Assembly: GCF_900110255.1 (NCBI RefSeq)
Contig: NZ_FODD01000029.1
Location: 1 to 64,000, forward strand
Direction: 5' to 3'
Length of the DNA: 64,000 nt
From: Actinacidiphila rubida
GTDB lineage: Bacteria; Actinomycetota; Actinomycetes; Streptomycetales; Streptomycetaceae
Part shown: in pieces, positions 17,139 through 26,423 of the stretch
How positions within the stretch are numbered: position 1 is the stretch's first letter
Layout of the letters: each line of letters starts with the position of its first letter
Translations under genes and position numbers: made by a program
Notes under the pieces: model-generated
Database searches by the model: none
What the model was told of the DNA's origin: nothing
Seen by the model: only the letters and a program-made list of their open reading frames with translations

Positions 17139-19789
17139 CGACCGTTCCCCTCAGGTGTCGTTCGCGGTACTGATGTCGACGTCGGGTCGCCGGGCCCGGA
17201 GTGGGGGCCGGGACCGGACTCGGGACCGCCGGGTTCGGCGGCCGGGCCGGGCTCGGGGTCGGCGGTCCGCCGACCCCGCTGCCAGCCGCGTTGCAGTGCG
17301 GCCATCCGGTCCCGCACCTCGTCCGCGGAGCGCTCCCGGCCGGCCGACGCGGCGTCCGGGCCCGGATCGGCCTGGACCTCCCGCAGTTGCGGGGCCAGGC
17401 TGGCCTGGCGGACACGGCGCGGCAGGACGGCGTCGGCCGCGGCCTGCGGAGCCGGTGCGCCGCCCGCGGGAGCGGGGGCCGCCGGTGCGTCCGGGTCCCG
17501 GTGCGGCCGACCGCCGCCGCGGGAGGCCGGGAAGGGCTGCACCGGCGCGGGCGGTTCCTGCTCGTACGGCGGTCGTGCGGTGGGGGGCGCGGCGGCCGCC
17601 GCGGGGGTTTCCGGCTGCTGCCGGGCGGCGTGCCGGCCGGCGACCGGTACGCCGTTGTCGGTGACGAGCACGGGCGCGGTCCTGCGCCGCCGCGGCAGCG
17701 GCAGCGGGTCGTCCAGTTCCGGGTCCTCGTCCGGCAGCGCGGACGGCTCGTCGGGATGCGCGACGTGCTCCTTCTGCGACTCGTCCCCCACGCCGTCCAT
17801 CCCCCACTGGCGGAAGGTGTGCTCGGGGTCGCCGGCGGGTGCGGCGGGCTCGGCCCCGGCCAGGTCGCCGATCCGGGTCGAACCGGTGTCGTCGCCGGTC
17901 TCGTTGAGCAGCACCGAGGGGATCAGCACCACCGCGGTGGTGCCGCCGTACGGGGACTGGCGCAGCGAGACCCGCACACCGTGCCGCTGGGCCAGCCGGC
18001 TGACCACGAACAGGCCGAGGCGGTCGGTGTCCGACAGCTCGAACTCCGGGGTCTCGGCGAGCCTGAGGTTCGCCTCCAGCAGTGCGTCGGGGGTCAGGCC
18101 GAGGCCGCGGTCGTCGATCTCCAGGACGAAGCCCTTGGACACCGGCTCGCCGTGCAGCCGCACCTGGGTGTGCGGCGGGCTGAACACCGCGGCGTTCTCG
18201 ATGAGTTCGGCGAGCAGGTGGGTGAGGTCGGCGACCGCGGCGCCGGTCACCGCGAGCCGCGGCAGCCGCCGCACCTCGATGCGCTCGTAGTCCTCGACCT
18301 CGGCGACGGCCGCCCGTACCACGTCCATCAGCTGGACGGGCTTGCGCCACTGCCGGGACGGAGCCGCTCCGGACAGGATGACCAGGCCCTCGGCGTGACG
18401 GCGCATGCGGGTCGTCATGTGGTCGAGGCGGAACAGGTCCGAGAGCTCGTCCGAGTTCTCGGTGCGGCGCTCCATGGCGTCGAGCAGGGTCAGCTGCCGG
18501 TGCAGCAGCACCTGGCTGCGCCGCGCGAGGTTGACGAAGACGTCGGAGACGCCCTTGCGCATGTCGGCCTGGCGGACGGCGGCCTCGACGGCTGCCCGCT
18601 GCAGGGTGTTGAGCGCCTTGCCGACCTGGCCGATCTCGTCGTCGGCGTACTGGAGCCGCGGCACCTCGGTCTCGACGTCGACCTGCTCGCCGGCCGCGAG
18701 CCGCCGCATCACGCGCGGCAGCCGGGTGCCCGAGACCTCCTGGGCCTCGCGGCGCAGCCCGGTCAGGTCGCGGATCAGGCTGCGGCCGATGCGCACCGAC
18801 ACGATCAGGGTGGCGATCACCGCGATCAGGCCGAGGCCCGCGGTCACGGACGTCTCGAAGACCAGCGTGGTCGGCAGGGTGCGGGACTTCTTGTAGAACG
18901 CCGAGGTGGACGTGGCGTCGATCCGGCCGAGGTCGTCGAACGCGGTGGCGGCGACGGTCTGCCACTGGAGGCGGTTGGCGACGATCGGTGCGTTGCCCGC
19001 GCCCGCGGCGACGATGGCGTTCTGCGCGGAGCGCAGCGTCTTCCCGCCACTGCCCTGCCAGTAGGTGTCGTACGGCGAGCGGACGCTGTCGTCCAGGACC
19101 GTCAGGTTGTCGTCGTAGTCGTTGCGCTCCTGGGCCACCGCGAAGGTGAACGAGGTGAGCTCCGCCGGGCTCATGTGGCCGGTGCTGATCGCCGCGGCCA
19201 TCAGCGCGTCCTGCCGACTGAGGTCCTCGCGCGCCCGGTTGAGGTCGATCACCGCGCGCCGCTGCCCGTCGAGCGAGGAGTCGCTGAGCGGCAGCATCTC
19301 GTTGAAGAACCCGTAGGCCGGATCGACGAGCGCATTGTACGCGTCGAAGGTGTCGTTGCGGGTTATTCGGCTGTTGTCGATCCGCTGCCGCAGCGACGTG
19401 AGACCGTCGACGGTGTTCAGGAAGACGTCGAGCCGGTCCCGTGCCCGGAGGTTGAGGTTCGTGCGGATGCCGGAGGCCGATACCTGGGTGCGGAGCTTGG
19501 CGATCGACGCGTCGGTCGTCTGCACCTGCTTGTTGAAGGCGATCCGTGCCTGCGAGTCCCGGGTGTTGGCCACGTAGACCATCGCGACCCGGCGCTCCTG
19601 CTCCAGGCTGCTCACCACTTCGTTCGTGGGGTAGCCGACACTGTCCACCGTGCGCTGGATGTCCGGACGTCCGAACACCGCGCGACCGGTGAGAGTGGCG
19701 GCGAACGCCCAGATGGCGGTGAGTGACACCAGCGGGATGAGCAGCAGCGCCACGATCTTCCGGCGGATCGTCGTACCGCGAAAGCGCAT
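17135..19789 (-). CDS. Conservon sensor histidine kinase CvnA-like
   Basis: An 884-aa membrane sensor kinase. TM1 is at about 12-32, an extracellular helical (nitrate/nitrite-sensing-like) region runs to ~310, TM2 is ~315-332, HAMP follows, and an ATPase domain has the N-box LIENAAVFSPP (~528) and DDRGLGL. The last ~240 residues are proline/alanine-rich and low-complexity. A canonical phospho-acceptor H-box is not obvious, as in other CvnA proteins. The ATG at 19789 is preferred because it begins the first TM segment; upstream in-frame extension reads into the divergent gene. It heads cvnABCD. Confidence 0.92.
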   Translation of the reverse strand: MRFRGTTIRRKIVALLLIPLVSLTAIWAFAATLTGRAVFGRPDIQRTVDSVGYPTNEVVSSLEQERRVAMVYVANTRDSQARIAFNKQVQTTDASIAKLRTQVSASGIRTNLNLRARDRLDVFLNTVDGLTSLRQRIDNSRITRNDTFDAYNALVDPAYGFFNEMLPLSDSSLDGQRRAVIDLNRAREDLSRQDALMAAAISTGHMSPAELTSFTFAVAQERNDYDDNLTVLDDSVRSPYDTYWQGSGGKTLRSAQNAIVAAGAGNAPIVANRLQWQTVAATAFDDLGRIDATSTSAFYKKSRTLPTTLVFETSVTAGLGLIAVIATLIVSVRIGRSLIRDLTGLRREAQEVSGTRLPRVMRRLAAGEQVDVETEVPRLQYADDEIGQVGKALNTLQRAAVEAAVRQADMRKGVSDVFVNLARRSQVLLHRQLTLLDAMERRTENSDELSDLFRLDHMTTRMRRHAEGLVILSGAAPSRQWRKPVQLMDVVRAAVAEVEDYERIEVRRLPRLAVTGAAVADLTHLLAELIENAAVFSPPHTQVRLHGEPVSKGFVLEIDDRGLGLTPDALLEANLRLAETPEFELSDTDRLGLFVVSRLAQRHGVRVSLRQSPYGGTTAVVLIPSVLLNETGDDTGSTRIGDLAGAEPAAPAGDPEHTFRQWGMDGVGDESQKEHVAHPDEPSALPDEDPELDDPLPLPRRRRTAPVLVTDNGVPVAGRHAARQQPETPAAAAAPPTARPPYEQEPPAPVQPFPASRGGGRPHRDPDAPAAPAPAGGAPAPQAAADAVLPRRVRQASLAPQLREVQADPGPDAASAGRERSADEVRDRMAALQRGWQRGRRTADPEPGPAAEPGGPESGPGPHSGPGDPTSTSVPRTTPEGNGR

Positions 19790-19948
19790 GGCCTCCCCAA
19801 CGTCTCCCCCGAAACGGGGTTCGTCTGTCGCGTTTAAACGGCGTGAGCCTACTACTGTCACAGTCGTAACTCGAAAGTGTGTCTGTGAAGTTGGGCTGGT
19901 CTGCGACGAAACGTACCGCGCTGGGGCACCGGAATGGAGGGGGAATCT

Positions 19949-20362
19949 TTGGGGCAGGCACGTGGCATGGAGTTCGAACGCCGAACGATGTGGGAGTACG
20001 AGCCCGTCGCGACCCCCCGGATGCCCGATCCGGTGCGGGCGGCCGCGGTGCGGGCCCTGCTGTGCACGGCGCTGGCCCTGGTGGAGGCCGTCGTCGACGT
20101 CCTCCTGGCCCTCGGGCACTCCTGGCTCTCCGCGCCACTGCTGCTGTTCACCGTGTTCACCTGTGTCGTCGCCAGCTGGTCCGTGCTGGACGTGTGGGTG
20201 ACGCGCCAGGTGTGGAACCAGCGCAACGGCGTGGTGTCCAGCCCGAGCAGCGCCGCGCGTGCCCTGCGCCGGGAGCGCCGCAGGCGACGGCGGGCCGCGC
20301 GCCGCGCGGACCGGGAGCCGGCCGGCGGCCGGGCCCGGATACCGCGGGCGCACGGGGTGTAG
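19949..20362 (+). CDS. Small membrane protein with two hydrophobic segments, unknown function
   Basis: A ~137-aa protein divergent from cvnA. Two hydrophobic helices (ALLCTALALVEAVVDVLLAL and PLLLFTVFTCVVASWSVL) are followed by a strongly basic tail (RRERRRRRRAARRADRE). The start is uncertain: ATG 19934 has no ribosome site; TTG 19949 has GGAGG at 19937-19941 with 7-nt spacing; ATG 19967 has GGGGCAGG further upstream. The position next to the conservon may suggest a membrane partner, but this is inference only. Confidence 0.6.
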   Translation: MGQARGMEFERRTMWEYEPVATPRMPDPVRAAAVRALLCTALALVEAVVDVLLALGHSWLSAPLLLFTVFTCVVASWSVLDVWVTRQVWNQRNGVVSSPSSAARALRRERRRRRRAARRADREPAGGRARIPRAHGV

Positions 20363-20395
20363 CCGGAGCGGTTCCGCCACGGCGACGGCCAGGGC

Positions 20396-23300
20396 CTACG
20401 GGCGCGGTCCCGCCGGGGACCCGGACCCGGATCCCGCCGGACTCCCGGCCGCGGGTTCCGCCTGGGCCGGGACGGGCGACGCCGGTGCGGGTTCGCCGCC
20501 CTTCCGCACGGCGGGTCCGCCGCCCTTCCCCGGAGCCGTGTCCGAGGGGCGGCGGAACATCCGGGTCGCCGTGATCTCGCCGTGCACCGGCTCCCCGTCG
20601 GGGTCGGGCACCGGCAGGCCGGGCCGCAGGTGCTCCTCGACGCTGATGTACTTCAGGCCCGCCCGCAGGTCCGCGTCGTTGCGCAGCCGCACCACCAGCG
20701 GGAACTCGGCGAGCGCGGTGGTGTCGAACAGCCCCGTGGTGTAGATCAGCTGGACCCCCAGGGCGTCGGCCACGGCGCGCTGCAACTCCAGCAGGTACGT
20801 GGCGTTGGCCCGGCCGATCGGGTTGTCCAGGAAGAGCGTGCCCGCGTGCCGCTGCCGGTCCCGGCCGCGGTCGTTGCTGCGCAGCGCCGCCATCGTGCAG
20901 TACAGCGCGATCGCCGCGGTCAGCAGCTGACCGCCGGAGAACACGTCGCCCATCTGCCCGACCGGCACCCGCTCGGCGCGCAGCACCGCGTCGGGCTTCA
21001 GGATCTCCACGGCGACGCCGCGCGGTTCGAGGGCCGCGCCGACGCCGCGCAGCAGCAGCGTCATCCCGTCGCGGCGCAGGTCGGAGTTCTTGCGCACGGC
21101 GGCCCTGGTCGCCTCGTCGATGACCTCGCCGAGCCGTTCGGTCAGCAGCGCCTGGTCCGGGTCCTCGAAGCGGATGCGCAGGAACTCCTGTCCGGACCAC
21201 TCGCCCAGGCCCTCCGGCAGGCGCGACAGCCGCTGGGCGGACCGCAGGGTCGCCAGCGAGGTCTCGACCAGCCCGCGCAGCCGGTCCACGATGCTCTCCC
21301 GGTTGCGCTCCAGTTGACCGAGCTCGTCGGTCAGCACGCGCAGGCGCGGGGCGAACGCGGCGGCCCAGGCCGCCGCGTGGTCGGGCAGCGCGGCGCCGGG
21401 CAGCTCCCTGATCTGCTGCCGGGCGGGCGTGCGGACCTGCTCGTAGCGGACCGCGTTGGCGTGCCGCACCAGCACGTCGGCGGCCTCCCGCACCTGCCCC
21501 TCCGCGGCCGACAGGTCGGCGGCGCAGCCGCGCAGGCCGCGCCGCGCCTCGGCCGCCTGCTGCCGCGCCTCCTCGGTACTGCCCGGATACGGCTCGGGTT
21601 CGTTCTCCTCCGGGTGCTGGCCGGTCTCCCTGAGCAGGTCCCGGAGCATCGCGGCCAGCTCCTCGAAGCCGCCCGCCGCGTCCTCGGCCGCCCGGTGGTC
21701 GCGCACCACGTCCGCGTGGGCGGCCCTCGCCTGCTCCAGCGCCTCCGTGCGGGAGCCCAGGTCGGCGTTGGCCGCGCGCAGCAACTGCTGGGCGTGCTCG
21801 GCGTCCCGGGGCGTGAGCTCCTCGGGCAGCTCGGCGTGCGCGCCGCCGTCGGCCGGCGCGAGCCGCTCGGTCTCGCCGCGCAGCCGGCCCAGTTGCTCGC
21901 TCGCCGTGGACTGCCGCGACTCCAGCGTCTGGACGAGCTGATCGGCGCGGGCGGCCGCGGCCTGGCGGGACGGGCCGTCGGCGCCGTCCGGACCCTCCAG
22001 CAGCTGGGCGGCGCGGCTGCGCACCTTGTTGGTGAGCCGCTCCAGCTCGGTGAGCGCCGCGCTCTCCGAACTCTCCGCCCGGGCCTGCTCGGCCCGCAGG
22101 TCGGCGCCCACGCCGACCTTCTCGTAGACCTGCGAGGCCGCGCGGTACGCCTCGCGGAGCGCGGGCAGCGCCTGCGGGGACGCCGCCCCGTCGGCCACCG
22201 CGTCCGGGGCGTCCTCGGGCGCGCCGGCGATCTCGGAGCGCTCGGCCCGCAGCACCCGGGCGGTGCGCCGGGCGTCGTCCGAGGCGCGCTGGGCCGCGCG
22301 GCGGTCCTCGTCGGCGGCGCGGGCCAGCCCGAGGCACGCCTCCGCCCGGGCCTCGGCCTCCGCCGCGTCGGCGGCCAGTTCGCGGCTCCTGCGCTGCCAG
22401 TTGGCCCGTTCGCGCAGCCGGTGCGCGAGCCCGGCGAGGGCGTCGGCGCGGCGGCGGGCCTGCTCGGCGGCAGCGCGGCGGGTGTCGTTCTCGGCCGCGG
22501 CCGCGGCGGCAGCGGCCTCCGCCCCGGCCCGCTCGACCCGCGCCTCCGCGAGGGCGGCGCGCGTCCGTTCGGCGGCCTGCCGGGCCGCGGCGACGTCGTC
22601 GGCCAGCTCCGCGAGGCGCCCCTCGGGGCAGCTGGACCGCCACGAGGCGAGCCGGGCGACCAGCGTCCTGTCGTGCGCGAGCCGGGCGGCCAGCACCCGG
22701 ATGTCCTCCTCCCGGGCGGTGGCCCGGCCCCGGAGCTCCTGCCGCTCCCCGTCGGCGGCGACCTCGTCGTGCATCGCCGGGTTCGGCGGGACGAGGAAGA
22801 CGTCCGGGGCGCCGCCGGCGGACGGCGGCGGGGCCAGCAGCGCGGCGGACGTGCCGACGGCCACGGTGGAGCGCGGCAGCAGCGCCGCCTGGCCGAGGAC
22901 CTCCTTGGCCCGGGCGTAGGTGTCCGGGTCGGTCACCACGACGCCGTCGACGAGTTCGGGCCTGGCGGCCAGCACGACGGCGTGGTCGACCGGGTCGACC
23001 GCCTGGGCCAGGTACCGCCAGCCGGGCAGCGCGGGAATCCCGTGCTCGCCCAGGAACTCGACGGTGGCCAGCACGTCGGGCCCCGGCGGCAGCAGGCCGC
23101 CGTCACCGAGCGCGGCCAGGATGCGCGCGTCGTCGGCGGCCGCGGTGCGCAGCTCGAACAGCTGCCGTTCGGCGGCCGCGACCGAGTCGTCCAGGAGCTC
23201 CCGCAGCGACTCCGCGAACCGGTCCAGATCACCCGGTGTCATCCCGGCGTCGTGCGACGTCCGGTCCGGGCCTGCCGGATCGGCGGCACCGGTACGGGAG

Positions 23301-25309
23301 TTGGCCCGGCCCCGGGACGAGGCGGCGGCGCCCTCACCCGAGGGGCCCGCGCCGTCGGCGCGGCCCGCACCCGTCCCGGCGGTCCCGTCCGCGCTCTGCT
23401 CGGCGTCGGCCGGGCGCGCGGTGGCCCGCGGGGCCGGGATGGCGGCCGCGGGCCCGGCAGCGGGCGCGGGGATGCTCAGCAGGGCGGTGAGGCGGGGGTC
23501 GGCGGCCAGCGCGGTGGCCGCGACGGTCGCGACGGAGTGCGCGGCCTCGGCGGTGGCCAGGCCGTCCGCCGCGCGGGCCGCGGCGAGTTCGGCGCGGGCC
23601 TCGGCCGAAGCCGCCTCGCGGGCGCGGGTCGTGGTGGCCGCGGCGGCCCCGGCAGCGCTGCGGGCCAGGGCGTCGGCCGCCTTCTCCGCGTCGGCGGCGG
23701 CCAGGGCGGCGCGCGCGGGGTCGGCGTCGGGCGCGGTGTCGTCGAGCCAGCCGGCCCGTACCGCGTCGGCGGTCTCCTGCTCGACCTCGGCGAGCCGCTG
23801 GGTGAGGTGCCCGCTCTCGCTGCGGGCGCGCTCCGCCTCGGTGGCGGCCGCGGTCGCGTCGCGGTGCGCGGTCTCCGAGCGGCCCTGGAGGACGGCGGAC
23901 CGCTCCTCCTCCGCGTCGGCCTGCTCCTCGGCGCGGCCCGCGGCGGCGTGGAGCGCGCGGACCAGCGCGGTGGCGGCCCGGGTGCGGGCGGCGAGCGCGG
24001 GCGCCGCGTCGCGTTCGGCCTCCCGGATCGCCTCGGTGACGCGCTGCAGCCGGTCACCCGCCGCCCGGTGCCGGAGCACCGTCTCCGCGGCCTGCCACGC
24101 GGCGTGCAGCGTGCGGGCGTCGCCCAGTTCGCGGCGCAGCGCGGTGGCGCCCTTGTCGGCGGCGGCGAGGGCCAGCGACGCGTGGCGGTACGCGAGTTCG
24201 GCGGCGATGCCGGCGCTGCCGCCGCGCGCCTGGTCGGCGTCGGTGACGGCGTGCGCCGCCCGGGCCATGTGCTGGGCGAGTTCCCCGGCCCGGGCCCGTT
24301 CCTGCCGCCCGCGGGCGGACAGCCGGTGCGCGAGGTCGCGGGTGCGGCGCTCGGACTGGGCATGGACCGCGCGTGCCCGGTCCCTGGCGGCGGCGCTCTC
24401 GACGATGCGCTCCAGCAGGTCGAGGGAGCCGGCGGTGAAGTCACACTCGGCGGTGAGCTCGGCACGGCGGCCGAGCTTGCCCGCGAAGCCGTGGACGAGG
24501 TCGGCCAGGCCGTCGGTGTCGCGGGTGTCGGTGACCGCGCGCAGCAGCAGGTCGGTGAAGTCGGAGTCCTTCTTGACCGCGAAGAGGCCGGCGGCCTCGC
24601 CCTCGTCGGCGTTCATCTCCCGCTGGTAGCGGAAGAGTTCGGGGTCGAGGCCGAGGTCGCCGAGGTGCTCGTTCCAGCGGTCGTGGACCTCCTCCCAGAC
24701 CACGTCGAGGTGCGGGTAGGTCTTACCCGCCTCGGTGAGCGCGTCGCGGAAGCCCTTCATGGTGCGGCGGCGGCCCCGCGCCCCGGAGATGCCCTCGGCC
24801 GCCGCCCGGACCGCGGTGGCCTCCGCGACCGGCAGCGCGTCGAGGCTGAGCCCGGGACCGGGCCGGAACGAGTACCAGGCCTCGGCGAACTTCCGCGGGT
24901 CGGACGAGACCTGGCGTCCGCGCCACTCGCTGACCTTGCCGACGACGACGAGTTCCCCGGTGAGGGTGTGCTGCCACTCCAGGGCGACGTGCCCGCAGTC
25001 CTCGGCGAGCAGGAACTTCCTGAGCACGCCGGAACTGGCGCCGCCGAGGGTGTTGCGGTGGCCGGGCAGCATGACCGAGAAGATCAGCTTGAGCAGGACG
25101 GACTTGCCGCCGCCGTTCTCCAGGAACAGCACGCCCGCCGGGGCCGGCCGGCGCGGTGGCCCGGCCGGCTCGTCGGCGAAGAAGTCGCCCTGCGCGGGCG
25201 CCGGATGGGGCACCACGTCGCCCACGCCCCGGAGGTCGAGCACGGTGTCGGCGTACCGCGCGCCCGCGGGCCCGATGGAGTACAGGCGGACTCGGGAAAG
25301 CTCGTACAT
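20396..25309 (-). CDS. SMC-like / MukB-JetC-type ATPase, large coiled-coil protein
   Basis: A 1637-aa protein with a split ABC ATPase. Walker A is ENGGGKSVLLK (G66-S70). Long Ala/Glu/Arg-rich coiled coils run ~290-640 and ~850-1400. A globular hinge-like domain lies between (~735-850, GGLLPPGPDVLATVEFLGEHG to VFLVPPNPAMHDE). A C-terminal signature motif FSGGQLLTAAI (~1457) and Walker B GTLFLDN (D1495) follow. This is the architecture of SMC/MukB/JetC proteins. The residue after the Walker B Asp is Asn, not Glu. A low-complexity linker (~640-700) precedes the hinge. The two upstream genes look like kleisin and winged-helix partners, as in MukBEF and Wadjet operons. It does not look like a close copy of the named JetC families. 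No JetD-like nuclease gene is adjacent. Confidence 0.85.
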   Translation of the reverse strand: MYELSRVRLYSIGPAGARYADTVLDLRGVGDVVPHPAPAQGDFFADEPAGPPRRPAPAGVLFLENGGGKSVLLKLIFSVMLPGHRNTLGGASSGVLRKFLLAEDCGHVALEWQHTLTGELVVVGKVSEWRGRQVSSDPRKFAEAWYSFRPGPGLSLDALPVAEATAVRAAAEGISGARGRRRTMKGFRDALTEAGKTYPHLDVVWEEVHDRWNEHLGDLGLDPELFRYQREMNADEGEAAGLFAVKKDSDFTDLLLRAVTDTRDTDGLADLVHGFAGKLGRRAELTAECDFTAGSLDLLERIVESAAARDRARAVHAQSERRTRDLAHRLSARGRQERARAGELAQHMARAAHAVTDADQARGGSAGIAAELAYRHASLALAAADKGATALRRELGDARTLHAAWQAAETVLRHRAAGDRLQRVTEAIREAERDAAPALAARTRAATALVRALHAAAGRAEEQADAEEERSAVLQGRSETAHRDATAAATEAERARSESGHLTQRLAEVEQETADAVRAGWLDDTAPDADPARAALAAADAEKAADALARSAAGAAAATTTRAREAASAEARAELAAARAADGLATAEAAHSVATVAATALAADPRLTALLSIPAPAAGPAAAIPAPRATARPADAEQSADGTAGTGAGRADGAGPSGEGAAASSRGRANSRTGAADPAGPDRTSHDAGMTPGDLDRFAESLRELLDDSVAAAERQLFELRTAAADDARILAALGDGGLLPPGPDVLATVEFLGEHGIPALPGWRYLAQAVDPVDHAVVLAARPELVDGVVVTDPDTYARAKEVLGQAALLPRSTVAVGTSAALLAPPPSAGGAPDVFLVPPNPAMHDEVAADGERQELRGRATAREEDIRVLAARLAHDRTLVARLASWRSSCPEGRLAELADDVAAARQAAERTRAALAEARVERAGAEAAAAAAAAENDTRRAAAEQARRRADALAGLAHRLRERANWQRRSRELAADAAEAEARAEACLGLARAADEDRRAAQRASDDARRTARVLRAERSEIAGAPEDAPDAVADGAASPQALPALREAYRAASQVYEKVGVGADLRAEQARAESSESAALTELERLTNKVRSRAAQLLEGPDGADGPSRQAAAARADQLVQTLESRQSTASEQLGRLRGETERLAPADGGAHAELPEELTPRDAEHAQQLLRAANADLGSRTEALEQARAAHADVVRDHRAAEDAAGGFEELAAMLRDLLRETGQHPEENEPEPYPGSTEEARQQAAEARRGLRGCAADLSAAEGQVREAADVLVRHANAVRYEQVRTPARQQIRELPGAALPDHAAAWAAAFAPRLRVLTDELGQLERNRESIVDRLRGLVETSLATLRSAQRLSRLPEGLGEWSGQEFLRIRFEDPDQALLTERLGEVIDEATRAAVRKNSDLRRDGMTLLLRGVGAALEPRGVAVEILKPDAVLRAERVPVGQMGDVFSGGQLLTAAIALYCTMAALRSNDRGRDRQRHAGTLFLDNPIGRANATYLLELQRAVADALGVQLIYTTGLFDTTALAEFPLVVRLRNDADLRAGLKYISVEEHLRPGLPVPDPDGEPVHGEITATRMFRRPSDTAPGKGGGPAVRKGGEPAPASPVPAQAEPAAGSPAGSGSGSPAGPRP

Positions 25310-25385
25310 GCAAGGCTCTCGTGCTCGGGAGGCGGAATCGGGTGGGGGGACCGGCGCCGCGGCGGGGCGGGCCGGTGCATGCTCA

Positions 25386-25405
25386 GGACGGGACGGGACG
25401 GGACG
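25386..25405. repeat. Pentanucleotide tandem repeat (GGACG)x4
   Basis: Four perfect copies of GGACG lie in the 108-bp gap between the stop of the winged-helix-like gene and the start of the SMC-like gene. Related GGGTC/GGACG units continue to ~25426, into the 3' end of the upstream gene. Copy number could vary by slippage; any effect on downstream translation is unknown. Confidence 0.8.
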
Positions 25406-25417
25406 GGTGGGGTCGGG

Positions 25418-26323
25418 TCAGGACGAGGGCGCGGCGTGGAACGGCAGTCCCGCGTCGGCGGCCAGGAAGTCGTCGTCGGCCGCGGCGGGCGCGAGGCTGG
25501 CCGAGCCGTCGCTGACCGGCACCACGCCCAGGTCGAGCAGTTCGGCCATGGCCGCCCCGCCCGCCATGTCCCGGACCTGGAGCTGGTAGCGGGCGGTGGT
25601 GCGGTAGGTGCCGCCGTGCTCGTCCCCGGTGCGTTGCAGGAAGCCGGAGTCGACGAGGAAGGCGACGGCCTTGCCGATGATGCCGGTGGTCGAACTCGCC
25701 AGCCGCCGGGCGTCCTTGGTGGCGCCGGTGGCACTGCGCCGCACGTACACCCGCCAGGCCGCCTCCAGGCCCGGCGCGTCGCTGGCCGGGTCGGTGTTCT
25801 CACCGGCCTCGTCGGCGCGCTCCTCCAGGCGGCGGCACGCCTGCCGGACGAAGGCGTCGACGCCGTGGACGGTGATGCGGCCGATGTAGCCGTCGTCCGC
25901 CAGGTCCTCGGGGCGGGGGAAGGCGAGCGCGGCGGCGGCCAGGTGGGCGAGGCCGTGCAGGAAGCGGTCGCCGGTGTCGGACGCGGCGCGGCGGGCGTAG
26001 TCGCCCATGCGCACGGCGAAGACGGAGTCCTCGGCCGCGGCGACGGCCATGCCCGCGCGCGGCGACACCTCCAGCACGATCAGGCCGAGGCCGGCCGCGA
26101 CCGCGTCGGCGAGGCGGGCGAAGCCGGGGTCCTCCCGGTGCCGCCGGATCAGCTCCGCGTACTCCGCGTCACGCGCGGGCAGCAGCCGGGGCTGCAGCCC
26201 GAACCCGACGAGGCGCGCGGCGTCCGCCACGTCGCCCGCGGTGGGCGCGGGCCGCGGGGCCGCAGGCTCCCGGAGCTCGGCGCCGTCCGCCCGTTCCTGC
26301 CGTTCCTCCCGCTCCTCGGTCAC
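25418..26323 (-). CDS. Winged-helix (KITE/MukE/JetB-like) partner of the SMC-like ATPase
   Basis: A 301-aa acidic protein. The body has a helical N-half (FARLADAVAAGLGLIVLEV, ...FLHGLAHLAAAALAFPRPEDLADDGYIGRITVHGVDAFVRQACRRLEE). The C-half reads like a winged helix (STTGIIGKAVAFLVDSGFLQRTGDEHGGTYRTTARYQLQVRDM). The GTG at 26323 is chosen for the GAGGAG ahead of it. No homologous name is recognised with certainty; the MukE/JetB-like role is inferred from size, the winged-helix appearance and its place between the kleisin-like and SMC-like genes. Confidence 0.75.
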   Translation of the reverse strand: MTEEREERQERADGAELREPAAPRPAPTAGDVADAARLVGFGLQPRLLPARDAEYAELIRRHREDPGFARLADAVAAGLGLIVLEVSPRAGMAVAAAEDSVFAVRMGDYARRAASDTGDRFLHGLAHLAAAALAFPRPEDLADDGYIGRITVHGVDAFVRQACRRLEERADEAGENTDPASDAPGLEAAWRVYVRRSATGATKDARRLASSTTGIIGKAVAFLVDSGFLQRTGDEHGGTYRTTARYQLQVRDMAGGAAMAELLDLGVVPVSDGSASLAPAAADDDFLAADAGLPFHAAPSS

Positions 26324-26423
26324 GTCCCGCACTCCTCGCTCCGTACTCCCCACTGCACCCGACTCCTCACACTCCGGCGGCGCGGCCCCGCCGTCCCCGG
26401 CCGGCCGCGCCCGCGCGCGGCCG

